From contig CAWBIM010000004.1 in NCBI GenBank assembly GCA_963788935.1, positions 1,364,001 through 1,428,000 of the forward strand: a DNA stretch of 64,000 nt, in the 5' to 3' direction. This document shows positions 35,489-44,877 of the stretch, in pieces (position 1 is the stretch's first letter; each line of letters opens with the position of its first letter). A model generated the notes under the pieces. It was not told the origin of the DNA. It did no database searches and saw only the letters and a list, made by a program, of their open reading frames with translations. Origin of the DNA: JAOPZW01 sp963788935. Its GTDB lineage: Bacteria > Actinomycetota > Thermoleophilia > Solirubrobacterales > Solirubrobacteraceae. The translations under genes and the position numbers were made by a program.

Positions 35489-36963
35489 GCGGCCACCTGT
35501 ACGGCGTCGGCGTGGGCCCGGGCGATCCCGAGCTCATGACGCTCAAGGCGCAGCGGATCATCGCGGCGGCCGACGTGATCGCCTACCCCAACGCCCGCCA
35601 CGGCCGGAGTGTCGCGCGGTCGATCGCGGCGCCGTACTTCCGCGGCGACCAGGTCGAGGTCGCGCTCGAGTACCCCGTGACGACGGAGCAGACCGACCAT
35701 CCGGGCGGCTACGAGGCGGCGCTGAGCGAGTTCTACGACGCCTGCGCCGACCAGCTCGCCGCGCACCTCGACGCCGGTCGCGACGTCGCCGTCCTCTGCG
35801 AGGGCGACCCGTTCTTCTACGGCTCGTACATGTACCTCCACGAGCGCCTGGCCCCGCGCTACCCGGCGACCGTGGTGCCAGGGGTCGCGTCGTTCAGCGC
35901 CGCCGCCGCGGCCGCGGGCACCCCGCTCGTGCGCCGCGACGACGTGCTGACGATCCTCCCCGGGACGCTGCCGCCCGAGGTCCTCGCCGCGCGGCTGCGC
36001 AGCAGCGACGCCGCCGTCGTCATCAAGCTCGGGCGCACGTTCCCGGGCGTGTCGGAGGCGATGCGACGGGCGGGCCTCGTCGACCGGGCGATCTACGCCG
36101 AGCGCGCGAGCAGCGCGGCCGAGCGCATCGCGCCGCTGGCCGAGGCCGGCGACAAGGTGCCCTACATGTCGCTCGTGCTCGTGCCCGGGGTCGAGCGCAC
36201 CGCGCCCGCGAACGGACGGCCCGGCTGCGTGAGCGTCGTCGGGCTCGGCCCGGCCGGCCCCGACTGGCTGACGCCGGAGGCGCACGCCGAGCTGGCCGCG
36301 GCCGACGAGCTGGTCGGCTACGAGACGTACCTGGCGCGCGTGCCCGAGCGCCGCGGTCAGGGCCGCCACGCGACCGACAACCGCGTGGAGGGCGAGCGCG
36401 CCCGCCACGCGCTCGAGATGGCGGCCGGCGGCGCGCACGTCGCGGTCGTCTCCTCCGGCGACCCCGGCATCTTCGCGATGGCAGCCGCGGTGCTCGAGGT
36501 CGTCGACGGCGACACCGCCTTCGCCGACGTCGAGCTGCGGATCGTCCCGGGGCTCTCCGCGATGCAGGCGGCCGCGGCCCGGGTGGGCGCCCCGCTCGGC
36601 CACGACTTCTGCGTGATCTCGCTCTCGGACCAGCTCAAGCCGTGGGACGTCGTCGAGCGCCGCCTCGACGCGGCCGGGGCGGCCGACCTCGTGCTCGCGC
36701 TCTACAACCCGGCGTCGCGCACGCGGCGCGAGCAGCTGACGCGCGCGATCGAGGTGCTGCGCCGCCATCGCACGCCGGACACGCCCGTCGTCGTCGCCCG
36801 CGCGGTGGGCGCGCCCGAGGAGTCGGTGTCGGTCACGACGCTCGCGGCGGTCGACCTCGACGCGGTCGACATGCGCACGCTGCTGATCGTCGGCTCGTCG
36901 ACGACCCGCACGATCGCCGGCCCGGCCCCGCGGGTCTACACGCCGCGGCGCTACCCGGCCTGA
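35485..36963 (+). CDS. cobIJ: Precorrin-2 C20-methyltransferase / precorrin-3B C17-methyltransferase fusion
   Basis: 492 residues: an N-terminal CobI domain (1-240) and C-terminal CobJ domain (250-492), both SAM-dependent tetrapyrrole methylases. CobI: YGVGVGPGDPELMTLKAQRI at the start, LCEGDPFFYGSYMYLHERL near 110, VVPGVASFSAAAAAAG. CobJ: SVVGLGPAGPDWLTPEA near 252, VAVVSSGDPGIFAMAAAV near 322, LRIVPGLSAMQAAAARVGAP, and LALYNPASRTRR. The fusion is a common actinobacterial form. Last plus-strand gene of the riboswitch-1 operon, convergent with cobK. Confidence 0.93.
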   Translation: MSGHLYGVGVGPGDPELMTLKAQRIIAAADVIAYPNARHGRSVARSIAAPYFRGDQVEVALEYPVTTEQTDHPGGYEAALSEFYDACADQLAAHLDAGRDVAVLCEGDPFFYGSYMYLHERLAPRYPATVVPGVASFSAAAAAAGTPLVRRDDVLTILPGTLPPEVLAARLRSSDAAVVIKLGRTFPGVSEAMRRAGLVDRAIYAERASSAAERIAPLAEAGDKVPYMSLVLVPGVERTAPANGRPGCVSVVGLGPAGPDWLTPEAHAELAAADELVGYETYLARVPERRGQGRHATDNRVEGERARHALEMAAGGAHVAVVSSGDPGIFAMAAAVLEVVDGDTAFADVELRIVPGLSAMQAAAARVGAPLGHDFCVISLSDQLKPWDVVERRLDAAGAADLVLALYNPASRTRREQLTRAIEVLRRHRTPDTPVVVARAVGAPEESVSVTTLAAVDLDAVDMRTLLIVGSSTTRTIAGPAPRVYTPRRYPA

Positions 36964-37682
36964 GCGCGCGCCCAGGTCAGCGCCGCCTCGACCGAGGTCG
37001 CCGTGGGCACGTCCGGCCGCGGCGGGCGGCGGACGACGATCACCGGCAGCCCGCGCTCGCGCGCCACGTCGAGCTTGGCCTCGGTGTGCGTGCCGCCGCT
37101 GTCCTTCGTGACGACGAGGTCGATCGCGTGGCGCTCGACGAGCGCCCGCTCGCCCTCGACCGTGTACGGGCCGCGGTCGAGCAGCACCTCGTGGCGGGCG
37201 GGCAGCGGCGGGCCGGGCGGATCGACGCAGCGCACGAGGAACCACGTCTCGTCGACGGCGGCGAACGCGGCGAGCCCCTGGCGGCCGGTGGTCAGCAGGA
37301 CGCGACGGCCGAGCCGCGGGACCGCCGCCGCGGCCTCGTCGAGGTCGGAGACCCACGTCCAGCGGTCGCCGGGGCGCTCGCTCCACGACGGGCGCTCCAG
37401 GCGCAGCAGCGGCACGCCGGCGGCCGGGGCGGCGCGCGCCGCACTGGCGGAGATGCGCTCGGCGAACGGGTGCGTCGCGTCCACCACGGCCGCGACCTCG
37501 TGCTCGGTCAGCCACCGCGCGAGCGCGTCCGGGCCGCCGAACCCGCCGATGCGGACCGCGCCGGCGGGCAGGCGCGGATTCGCGACGCGGCCGGCGAGCG
37601 ACGACGTGACCGCGACGCCCGCCGCGTCGAGCGCGGCCGCGAGCGCGCGGGCCTCCGCCGTGCCGCCGAGAACCAGGATCAC
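36951..37682 (-). CDS. cobK: Precorrin-6A reductase
   Basis: 243 residues, NADPH-dependent reduction of precorrin-6A to 6B. Signatures: MILVLGGTAEARALAAALD, VTSSLAGRVANPRLP near 26, AAVVDATHPFAERISASA near 64, RVLLTTGRQGLAAF near 128, and VVTKDSGGTHTEAKLD near 190. Overlaps the 3' end of cobIJ by 13 bases on the opposite strand and is divergent from cobF, with 23 bases between the starts. It is therefore a single gene outside the long minus-strand operon, or reached by read-through past cobF. Confidence 0.92.
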   Translation of the reverse strand: MILVLGGTAEARALAAALDAAGVAVTSSLAGRVANPRLPAGAVRIGGFGGPDALARWLTEHEVAAVVDATHPFAERISASAARAAPAAGVPLLRLERPSWSERPGDRWTWVSDLDEAAAAVPRLGRRVLLTTGRQGLAAFAAVDETWFLVRCVDPPGPPLPARHEVLLDRGPYTVEGERALVERHAIDLVVTKDSGGTHTEAKLDVARERGLPVIVVRRPPRPDVPTATSVEAALTWARAQAG

Positions 37683-37705
37683 GCGATCACCGTAGGGTCC
37701 CGGGC

Positions 37706-38476
37706 GTGAGGCGGGTGCTCGTCATCGGCATCGGCGCGGGCGACCCCGAGCACGTGACCGCGCAGGCCGCGCGGGCGCTCAACGAGGTCGACGTGTTCTT
37801 CGTGGTGAGCAAGGGTTCCGACACCGAGGACCTCGTCGCGGCGCGCCGGACGGTGCTCGAGCGCTTCGTCGCGGATCCGTCCTACAGGATCGTCGATCTG
37901 CCCGACCCGCCGCGCGACCGCGCGGCCGCGGCGTACGGCGCCGCGGTGGACGACTGGCGCGCGCGCCGCGCGCAGCTCTGGGGCGCGGCGGTGCGCGACG
38001 AGCTCGGCGAAGCAGAGACCGGCGGCTTCATCGTCTGGGGCGACCCGTCGCTCTACGACAGCACGATCGACGTGCTCGAGCGGGTGTCGGCCCGGGGCGA
38101 GGTCGAGCTCGACTACGAGGTGATCCCGGGGATCAGCAGCGTCCACGCGCTCACCGCGCGCCACCGCATCCCGCTCAACCGCGTCGGCGGCGCCGTGCAG
38201 ATCACCACCGGCCGCCGGCTCGCCCGCGACGGGTGGCCCGACGGCGTCGACGACCTCGTGGTCATGCTCGACGCCGACTGCTCGTTCGGCGCGATCGAGC
38301 CGGCCGGCGTCGAGATCTACTGGGGCGCGTATCTCGGGACGCCCGACGAGCTGCTCGTCGCGGGGCCGCTGGCCGAGGTCGCCGACGACATCCGGCGGGT
38401 GCGGGCCGAGGCGCGCGAGCGCAAGGGCTGGATCATGGACACCTACGTGCTGCGGCGGTCGCGCGCGTCCGAGTAG
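37706..38476 (+). CDS. cobF: Precorrin-6A synthase (deacetylating)
   Basis: 256 residues, SAM-dependent C1-methylation with loss of the acetyl group. Its presence, with cobG, marks the aerobic route. Signatures: VLVIGIGAGDPEHVTAQAAR, FVVSKGSDTEDLVAAR near 33, GGFIVWGDPSLYDSTIDVLE near 110, YEVIPGISSVHALTARH near 140. Starts with GTG 37706, 23 bases from the divergent cobK. It ends 34 bases past the cobM stop, overlapping that gene convergently. Confidence 0.92.
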   Translation: MRRVLVIGIGAGDPEHVTAQAARALNEVDVFFVVSKGSDTEDLVAARRTVLERFVADPSYRIVDLPDPPRDRAAAAYGAAVDDWRARRAQLWGAAVRDELGEAETGGFIVWGDPSLYDSTIDVLERVSARGEVELDYEVIPGISSVHALTARHRIPLNRVGGAVQITTGRRLARDGWPDGVDDLVVMLDADCSFGAIEPAGVEIYWGAYLGTPDELLVAGPLAEVADDIRRVRAEARERKGWIMDTYVLRRSRASE

Positions 38477-39192
38477 AGGTGGCTGTCGCGGAAGCCCTCC
38501 GCGGCGAGCGCCGGCCCGACGACGATCACGGCGGTGCGCCGCACGCCGGCCGCCTCGACGTCGTGGGCGATGTCCGCCAGCCGGGCCCGGAGCACGACCT
38601 CGTCGGGCCAGCTCGCGCGGGCGACGACGGCCGCCGGGCAGTCGGCGCCGTAGTGCGGCAGGAGCGTGGCGACGATCTCGGCGATCGCCTGCGCGCCGAG
38701 GTGGATGACGAGCGTGGCGCCGTGGGCGGCCAGCCCGCCGAGCTCCTCCCCCGCCGGGATCGCGGACGCGCGACGGCCGTAGCGGGTCAAGATCACCGTC
38801 TGGGCGACCTCGGGGATCGTCAGCTCGCGGCGCAGGGCCGCCGCGCCCGCGGCGAACGCGGGCACGCCGGGGGTCACGTCCCACGGGATGCCGAGCGCGT
38901 CGAGGCGGCGCATCTGCTCGGCCGCGGCGCTGTAGATCGACAGGTCGCCCGAGTGCAGGCGCGCGACGTCCTCGCCGGCGGCGTGCGCGCGCTCGAGCTC
39001 GGCGACGATCGCGTCGAGCGTCAGGTCCTGGGTGTCGACGACCCGCGCGCCGGCGGGCGCGTGGTCGAGGATCTCGCGCGGGATCAGCGCGCCGGCGTAC
39101 AGGCAGACCGGGCTCGCGGCGATGAGGTCGCGCCCGCGGAGGGTCAGGAGATCGGGGGCGCCCGGGCCGGCGCCGATGAAGTGGACGGTCAT
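38443..39192 (-). CDS. cobM: Precorrin-4 C11-methyltransferase
   Basis: 249 residues. Signatures: VHFIGAGPGAPDLLTLRGRD, CLYAGALIPREILDHAP near 30, VARLHSGDLSIYSAAAEQMR near 78, WDVTPGVPAFAAGAAAL, and ILTRYGRRASAIPAGEEL near 143. Final gene of the 11-gene minus-strand operon. ATG 39192 overlaps the cobL stop by 4 nt. Methylates precorrin-4 at C11 to give precorrin-5. Confidence 0.94.
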   Translation of the reverse strand: MTVHFIGAGPGAPDLLTLRGRDLIAASPVCLYAGALIPREILDHAPAGARVVDTQDLTLDAIVAELERAHAAGEDVARLHSGDLSIYSAAAEQMRRLDALGIPWDVTPGVPAFAAGAAALRRELTIPEVAQTVILTRYGRRASAIPAGEELGGLAAHGATLVIHLGAQAIAEIVATLLPHYGADCPAAVVARASWPDEVVLRARLADIAHDVEAAGVRRTAVIVVGPALAAEGFRDSHLYSDARDRRST

Positions 39193-40397
39193 GGCTTCGT
39201 CGCCGCCCACTGGACGACCGGCATCTGCGGCCGCCAGCCGGTGAAGCCGCCGATCGGCTGGGCGTGGGCGATCTCGATGCGGGCCAGCGTCCCGCCCCGG
39301 GCGGTCCGCGCCGCGACGACGAGCTGCTCGCTCTCGAGCGTGACCGCGTTGACGACGAGGCGGCCGCCGGGCCGCAGCGCCTCCCAGCACGCGTCGAGCA
39401 GGCCGGGCGCCGTGACGCCCCCGCCGACGAACACCGCGTCGGGCCGTCCTTCGAGGTCGACGAGCGCCTCGGGCGCCGTGCCGACGACGACGGCGAGGCG
39501 GTCCGGGACGCCGAGGGTCGTCGCGTTGCGCTCGATGCGCGCGGCGCGCTCGGCGCGGGCCTCGATCGCCGTCGCCCGCGCGCTGCGCTCGGCCCGCAGC
39601 CACTCGATCGCGATCGAGCCGCTCCCGGCGCCGACGTCCCACAGGTGCGCGTGCGGCGCCGGGGCGAGCGCGGCGAGGGTCGCGGCGCGGATGTGGCGCT
39701 TGGTGAGCTGACCGTCGGTCTCGTAGGCGTCGTCGGGGAGGCCGGGGACGAGCGGGTGCAGCGGCGTCCCCGCCGCCGGGCGCACCTCGATCGCGACGGC
39801 GTGCAGCGGGTCGGCGTCGGCGGCGAACGCCTCGGCGGTCGAGTCGGTGATCCGCTCGTCGGCGGCGCCGAGCCGTTCGAGGACCACGAAGCGGCTCGGT
39901 CCGTGGCCGCGGTCGACGACCAGCCGCGCGAGCGAGCGGGCGCCGTCGGCGCCCGTGACGTAGACGACGATGCGCCGGCCGGGCTGCAGGAGCCGCGCGA
40001 CGACCGCCTCGGAGCGCCCGACGGCGCTGACGAGCTCGACCTCGGCGGCGGGCCACCCCAGCCGCGCGCAGGCGAGGGCGAAGGCCGAGGGATGCGGGTG
40101 GACCGCCAGGCGTTCGGGGCCGACGCGCCGGGCCAGCGAGGCGCCGATCCCGTGGAGCATCGGGTCGCCGCTGGCGAGCACGCACACCCCGTCGTCGGCG
40201 CCCGCGGCGAGCGCGTCGAGGAACGGCTCGAGCGGCGACGGGAGCGGCCGGCGCTCGCCGCCGACCTCGGCCGGCAGGAGCGCGAGCTGTCGCTCGGAGC
40301 CGATGACCGCACGGGCGTCGCTCAGGGCGGCCCGGGCGCCCTCGCCCAGCCCGGCCCAGCCGTCGGCGCCGATGCCGACGACGACGATCGTGCTCAT
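39189..40397 (-). CDS. cobL: Precorrin-6Y C5,15-methyltransferase (decarboxylating), CbiE-CbiT fusion
   Basis: 402 residues. The N-terminal CbiE-type methylase (1-200): VVVGIGADGWAGLGEGARAA, VCVLASGDPMLHGIGASLAR near 71. The C-terminal CbiT-type Rossmann methyltransferase (210-402): DGQLTKRHIRAATLAALAP, LWDVGAGSGSIAIEWLRAE near 255 (SAM-binding), and AVFVGGGVTAPGLLDACWEA. Makes precorrin-8X. ATG 40397 overlaps the upstream aminotransferase stop by 4 nt. Confidence 0.93.
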   Translation of the reverse strand: MSTIVVVGIGADGWAGLGEGARAALSDARAVIGSERQLALLPAEVGGERRPLPSPLEPFLDALAAGADDGVCVLASGDPMLHGIGASLARRVGPERLAVHPHPSAFALACARLGWPAAEVELVSAVGRSEAVVARLLQPGRRIVVYVTGADGARSLARLVVDRGHGPSRFVVLERLGAADERITDSTAEAFAADADPLHAVAIEVRPAAGTPLHPLVPGLPDDAYETDGQLTKRHIRAATLAALAPAPHAHLWDVGAGSGSIAIEWLRAERSARATAIEARAERAARIERNATTLGVPDRLAVVVGTAPEALVDLEGRPDAVFVGGGVTAPGLLDACWEALRPGGRLVVNAVTLESEQLVVAARTARGGTLARIEIAHAQPIGGFTGWRPQMPVVQWAATKP

Positions 40398-41975
40398 CCG
40401 GCGACCGCCTCGGCGAGCGCGGCGGCGAGGCGTTCGTTCGCGGCGGGATCGCGCGCGGTGATGCGGACGTGGCGCGTGTCGAGGCCCGGAAACGACGCCG
40501 CCGGCCGGACCGCGATGCCCCGCGCGCGCAGCCGGGCGGCGACCCGCTCGCCGTCGTCGACCTCGATCAGGCAGAAGTTGGCCACGGAGGGCCAGGTGCG
40601 GACCCCGTCGATCGCGGCCAGGCGCCGGGCGAGGTCGTCGCGCTCGGCGGCGACGCGCTCGGCGATGGCGTCGAGCTCGGCCGGGCGCCGGCAGGCCGCC
40701 TCGAGCGCGGCGAGCGCGAGCGCGTTGGCCGACCACGGCGGGCGCGCCGCGCGCAGCCGGGCCGCCAGCGGCGCGCTCGCGACCGCGTAGCCGACGCGCA
40801 GGCCCGGGACGGCGAGGACCTTGGTCATGCTGCGCACGACGACCACGCCGTCGAGGCGCTCGCCCACGAGGCTCGGCGTGCGGCCCGGGACCATGTCCAT
40901 GAAGGCCTCGTCGACGACGACCACGCGCCCGGGGCGGCGCAGGGCGAGGATCGCCGCGGCCGGGTCGAGCGTGCCGCTCGGCGACGCCGGGTTGCCGACG
41001 ACGACCAGGTCGGCCGCCTCCGGGACGGCGGCCGGGTCGAGCGCGAAGGCGGCGGCGGGGTCGCGCAGGACGCGGGCGACGGGGACGCCGTGGGCGCGCA
41101 GCGCCGCCTCGGCCTCGGTGAAGCCGGGGTGGATGCAGGCGGCGAGGGCGGGGCGCAGCGCGGCCGGCAGCAGCCACAGGGCCTCGGCGGCCCCGTTCGT
41201 CGGGCACGATCTCCTCGGGGTCCCGGCCGTGGCGGGCGGCGAGCGCCGCGACCGCGGCCGACTCGTCCGGATAGCGGCCGGCGGCGCGGTCGAGCGCGGC
41301 TTCGAGCGCGTCGCGCAGCCACGGCGCCAGCCCGCCGGCGACGACGTTCACGGCGTGGTCGGCGTCGCCCGGGCGCACGACGGCGTCGCCGTGGTGGCGC
41401 AGGCCGGCGTGGTCGGCGTCGGGTGAGGACGGCTCGGTCGCGGGCAGCGGGATGGCCCGCCCCGCGACGACGAGGTCGGCGCGGTCGGCCGCTCGCGCGA
41501 GCCGTTGGGTGCTCTCGCCGAGCAGGTCGAGCCAGGCGCGCGAGGCCCGGCCGACCGGGAGCACGCCGCCGCCGGCGTCCTCGGCGACGACGATCACGTC
41601 CGCGCCCGCGGCGGCCGCGACGAGCGCGTCGATCTCGGCGCGGACGTGTCCGGCCACGGCTTCGAGCACGCTCGGGGGCGCGTCCTCCGCGAACGCGCCC
41701 GCCCGGTGCAGGACGCCCGCGATCCACGCCCCGAGCCCGTCGAGGAGGACGCAGGCTCCGCCGGTGACGACGTCGGTGAGGCTGTCGCGCGCCTCGACGG
41801 TCGTCCACGCGGACGGCCGGCGGGCGCGATGCGCGGCGACGCGCGCGGCCATCGACGGGTCCTCGCCGTCGGCGGTCGCGACGTAGCGGACGGGGCCGCC
41901 CCGGGCCAGCGCGAGCCGCTCGGCGTGCGCGCTCTTGCCCGACCGGGTGCCGCCGATGACCAGCGCGAGGCTCAT
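40394..41975 (-). CDS. Adenosylcobinamide kinase/guanylyltransferase fused to a CobC/CobD-type PLP decarboxylase; one frameshift
   Basis: About 525 residues. N-terminal 1-175 is CobU/CobP: LALVIGGTRSGKSAHAERLA with the P-loop, YVATADGEDPSMAARVAAHR, VEARDSLTDVV, VLLDGLGAWIAG, and VIVVAEDAGGGVLPVGRASR. No stop or start separates it from an aminotransferase domain beginning HHGDAVVRPGDADHAVNVVA. The frame breaks near 41207 (expected VPTNGAAEALW reads VPDERGRRG), and the adjacent frame goes on with HPGFTEAEAALRAHGVPVAR, VVVGNPASPSGTLDP, VVVDEAFMDMVPG and VRSMTKVLAVPGLRVGYAVA with the PLP lysine. The second domain would make (R)-1-aminopropan-2-ol phosphate from threonine phosphate. The fusion seems unusual. 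Confidence 0.8.
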
Positions 41976-43331
41976 GCCGCCAGGGCGGGAGCGGCGGCCG
42001 CCCGCGCGAACCGGCGGGCGAGCTCGGGATGCGCGGCCCAGTGGACGTGGAGGTAGCTGGCCTGGACGCCGCCCGCGACGAGGCCCTCGTCGCGCGTCGT
42101 GCCGCGCGCGGTGAGCGACCAGGCGGGCGCGGCCGCGGCCCCGGTCGCCTCGACGGCGGAGTAGTGGAACTCGTGACCGCGCACGCGCTCGCCGGCCGCG
42201 ATCCAGGGCGTCGCGGTGGCCGCGACGGCCTCGCGGTAGCCGAGCGTGAGGCGCCGGGCCATGCGCCCACGGGCGGGCAGCACGCCGCACATCGCGTGGC
42301 CGTCGAGATCGGCGCACAGGTACAGGGCGCCGCCGCACTCGGCCAGCACCGGGACGGCCGGAGGCGGCGAAGGCGCGGACGGCCGCGCGCAGCGCCGCGT
42401 TCGCCTCGAGCTCGGCGCCGAAGACCTCCGGAAAGCCACCGGCCAGCACGAGCGCCCCGGCGTCCTCGGGCAGCGCCTCGTCGTGCAGCGGGTCGAACGG
42501 CGCGAGCTCGGCGCCGGCGGCCGTGAGCAGCTCGAGGTTCTCGGTGTAGTGAAAGGAGAACGCGGGACCGCGGGCGATGGCGATCCGCGTGCGCGCGGGG
42601 CCGTCGGGCCGCCCGGGATCCCACGCGGGTCCGTCGATCACCGGGGCGGCGCGCGCGAGCCGTTCGACGGCGGCGAGGTCGACCGAGCGCGCGGTCGCCT
42701 CGGCGAGCGCGTCGAGCGCGGCCCGGGCGCGCGCCTCGCGCTCGTCGGCCGGGACGAGGCCGAGGTGGCGCTCCGGGGCGACGACGCGCTCGTCGCGCCG
42801 CACCGCGCCGAGCACCGGGATCCCGAGCGGCGCGGTCGCCTCGCGCAGGAGCTCCTCGTGGTGGTCGGAGCCGACCTTGTTGTAGATCACGCCGGCGACG
42901 TCGACCGCGGGGTCGAACGTCGTGTAGCCGTGCACGATCGCGGCCGCCGAGCGGGCCATCGCGGAGGCGTCGACGACGAGGATCACCGGCGCGCGCAGGA
43001 GCTTCGCGACGTGCGCGGTCGACGCCAGCTCCCCGCGCCCGGAGGCACCGTCGAACAGGCCCATGACGCCCTCGATCACCGCGATGTCCGCGCCGGCGCC
43101 GCCGTGGCGGAGCAGCGGCGCGATCAGGTCGGGGCCGCTGAGGAACGCGTCGAGGTTGCGGCCCGGGCGGCCCGAGGCGAGCGCGTGGTAGCTCGGGTCG
43201 ATGTAGTCGGGGCCGACCTTGAAGCCCTGGACGACGAGCCCGCGGCCGCGCAGCGCGCCGATGAGCCCGCACGCGATGCTCGTCTTGCCCGCGCCGGAGG
43301 CGGTGCCGGCGACGACGATCCGCGGGATCAC
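41972..43331 (-). CDS. cobB: Hydrogenobyrinate a,c-diamide synthase, frameshifted
   Basis: About 452 residues. The N-terminal ATPase: RIVVAGTASGAGKTSIACGL (P-loop), VGPDYIDPSYHALASGRPGR, EGVMGLFDGASGRGELAST near 100. The C-terminal glutamine amidotransferase: LVLAGGFPEVFGAELEANAA, then a one-base break near 42357 and in the next frame VPVLAECGGALYLCADLDG with catalytic Cys, and HEFHYSAVEATGAAAAPAW with the catalytic His region. Amidates side chains a and c with glutamine and ATP. GTG 43331 overlaps the previous stop; the stop overlaps the cobU-cobC start (ATGA). Confidence 0.88.
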
Positions 43332-44263
43332 ACCGCCACCGCCGCGTGGAGGTCGACGACGGGCAGCGCGACGACCGCGCGCTCGGTGAGCCGGCCGCGG
43401 GGCCCGTCGGCCGGCCATCGCAGGCACGGGACCGGGGCGGCGTCGTGGGCGCCCGTGGCGGGGTCGCAGCCGTGGTCGGGGCAGACCGTGAGCTCGCCGA
43501 CGACCTCGGCCAGCGGCGCGACGACCTGCTCGTCGGCGGCCGCGATCGCCGCGACCTTCGCGTCGGCGTCGTGCTCATGGGCGGCCTCGTCGGGCGCGCC
43601 GACGTGCACGACGACGCGCCGCGCGCCCGCGTCGATCGCGGCCCGCGCCGCGGCGGCCTTCGCGCGGAGGTCGCCGCCGGGGCGGCCGGTCGCGCCGGGC
43701 GGGACGATCACGGCCGCGCCGAGCAGCCGCCCGAGACCGGCGGCGGCGCCCGCGGCGGCGACCACGACGACGTCCTCGTCGAGGATCCGCGGCGGGACGA
43801 CGCCCTCGGGCCACGCCCGCAGCCCGGGCGCGCGCGCCGCGGCGGGCAGCGGCGGCGGGCCGACGAGCAGCAGGCGATGACCGGCGAGGCGGTGGACGCG
43901 GTGGCCGGGTGCGTCCGCGGCCAGTGTCGCCGCGGCGGCATCCACCTCGGCCGCACCGGCGCGGCCATAGGCGCCGCCCACGACGTCGATGCGCCAGGCC
44001 CGCTCGCCCGCGGCCGGCGCGATGCCGTGGGCCGCCGCCTCCACCGCGCCGCGGTCGACGGGCGCCGGCGGCGTCCACCCCAGCAGCGCCGGGATCGCCG
44101 CCTCCGAGCCGGCCGGCAGCCACGGCGCGACGGTGCGCACCCGGGACAGCGCACCGGCCCGGCCGAGGGCGTCGAGGGCCGGCGTGCGCGCGCGCTCGAG
44201 CGCCGTCGGATCCGGCCCGAGCGGCTCGCTCGCGCCGTCGAGGATGACGAGCGCCGCTACCAC
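43328..44263 (-). CDS. ApgM-like (cofactor-independent phosphoglycerate mutase family) protein in the cobalamin operon
   Basis: 311 residues, alkaline-phosphatase superfamily. Features shared with archaeal-type ApgM: VAALVILDGASEPLG at the start (metal Asp), ERARTPALDALGRAGALSRV, PAGSEAAIPALLGWTPP (the PGSDxAxLxLLGYxP block), VVHVGAPDEAAHEHDADAKV near 235, and LTVCPDHGCDPATGAHDAAP with metal His/Asp near 270. Start is GTG 44263, inside the end of cobO; the stop overlaps cobB by 4 nt. A phosphotransfer enzyme here could supply L-threonine phosphate for the CobC domain, the one substrate with no enzyme seen in the window. A related family has been proposed as homoserine kinase. That role is inference. 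Confidence 0.72.
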   Translation of the reverse strand: MVAALVILDGASEPLGPDPTALERARTPALDALGRAGALSRVRTVAPWLPAGSEAAIPALLGWTPPAPVDRGAVEAAAHGIAPAAGERAWRIDVVGGAYGRAGAAEVDAAAATLAADAPGHRVHRLAGHRLLLVGPPPLPAAARAPGLRAWPEGVVPPRILDEDVVVVAAAGAAAGLGRLLGAAVIVPPGATGRPGGDLRAKAAAARAAIDAGARRVVVHVGAPDEAAHEHDADAKVAAIAAADEQVVAPLAEVVGELTVCPDHGCDPATGAHDAAPVPCLRWPADGPRGRLTERAVVALPVVDLHAAVAV

Positions 44264-44877
44264 TCGATGCCCTGCTGGGCGCGGATCCCCTGATCCATCG
44301 GGTGCTTGACCTTGACCACCTCCGAGACGAGGTCGGCCGCTTCGAGCAGCTCGGGCGCCGCGTCGCGTCCGGTGATGACGACGTGCTGGAACCCGGGCCG
44401 GTCGCGGAGGGTCGCGACGACGTCCTCGACGTCGATCCAGCCCCACTTGATCGGGTAGGTCATCTCGTCGAGCAGCAGGAACTCGTAGCGCTCCTCGGCG
44501 ATCGCCCGCTTGACCTCGGCCCACCCCTCGCGGGCCTTGTCGGCGGACTCCTCGAGGTCCTTGGACAGCCAGGACCAGCCGTCGCCCATCTTCTCCCAGT
44601 CGATCCCGCCGAGCGCGGCGGCGGCCTTCGCCTCGCCGACCTTCCACTTGCCCGACTTGACGAACTGGAAGACGCCGCAGCGATGGCCGCGGGCCCACGA
44701 GCGCATGAGCATCCCGAACGCGGACGTGCTCTTGCCCTTCCCCGTGCCGGTGACGACGATCAGGAGCGGGCGGTCGCGCGGCTTGCGGCGCTTGGGCTCG
44801 GCGCTGCCCCGGTCCCCGGGGCGGTGCGGGACGTCGACGTCGTCGCCGTGGCGGTCGAGCGGGCTCTCGGTGGTCAT
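44257..44877 (-). CDS. cobO: Cob(I)yrinic acid a,c-diamide adenosyltransferase
   Basis: 206 residues, CobA/BtuR family. The N-terminal 35 residues are a charged, probably disordered leader. The core has LLIVVTGTGKGKSTSAFGML (P-loop near 40-55), GHRCGVFQFVKSGKWKVGE, LGGIDWEKMGDGWSWLSKDL, FLLLDEMTYPIKWGW near 130, VVITGRDAAPELLEAADLVS and the terminal KHPMDQGIRAQQGIEW. Attaches the adenosyl group to the corrin cobalt. ATG 44877 overlaps the chelatase-fusion stop by 4 nt. Confidence 0.95.
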   Translation of the reverse strand: MTTESPLDRHGDDVDVPHRPGDRGSAEPKRRKPRDRPLLIVVTGTGKGKSTSAFGMLMRSWARGHRCGVFQFVKSGKWKVGEAKAAAALGGIDWEKMGDGWSWLSKDLEESADKAREGWAEVKRAIAEERYEFLLLDEMTYPIKWGWIDVEDVVATLRDRPGFQHVVITGRDAAPELLEAADLVSEVVKVKHPMDQGIRAQQGIEW

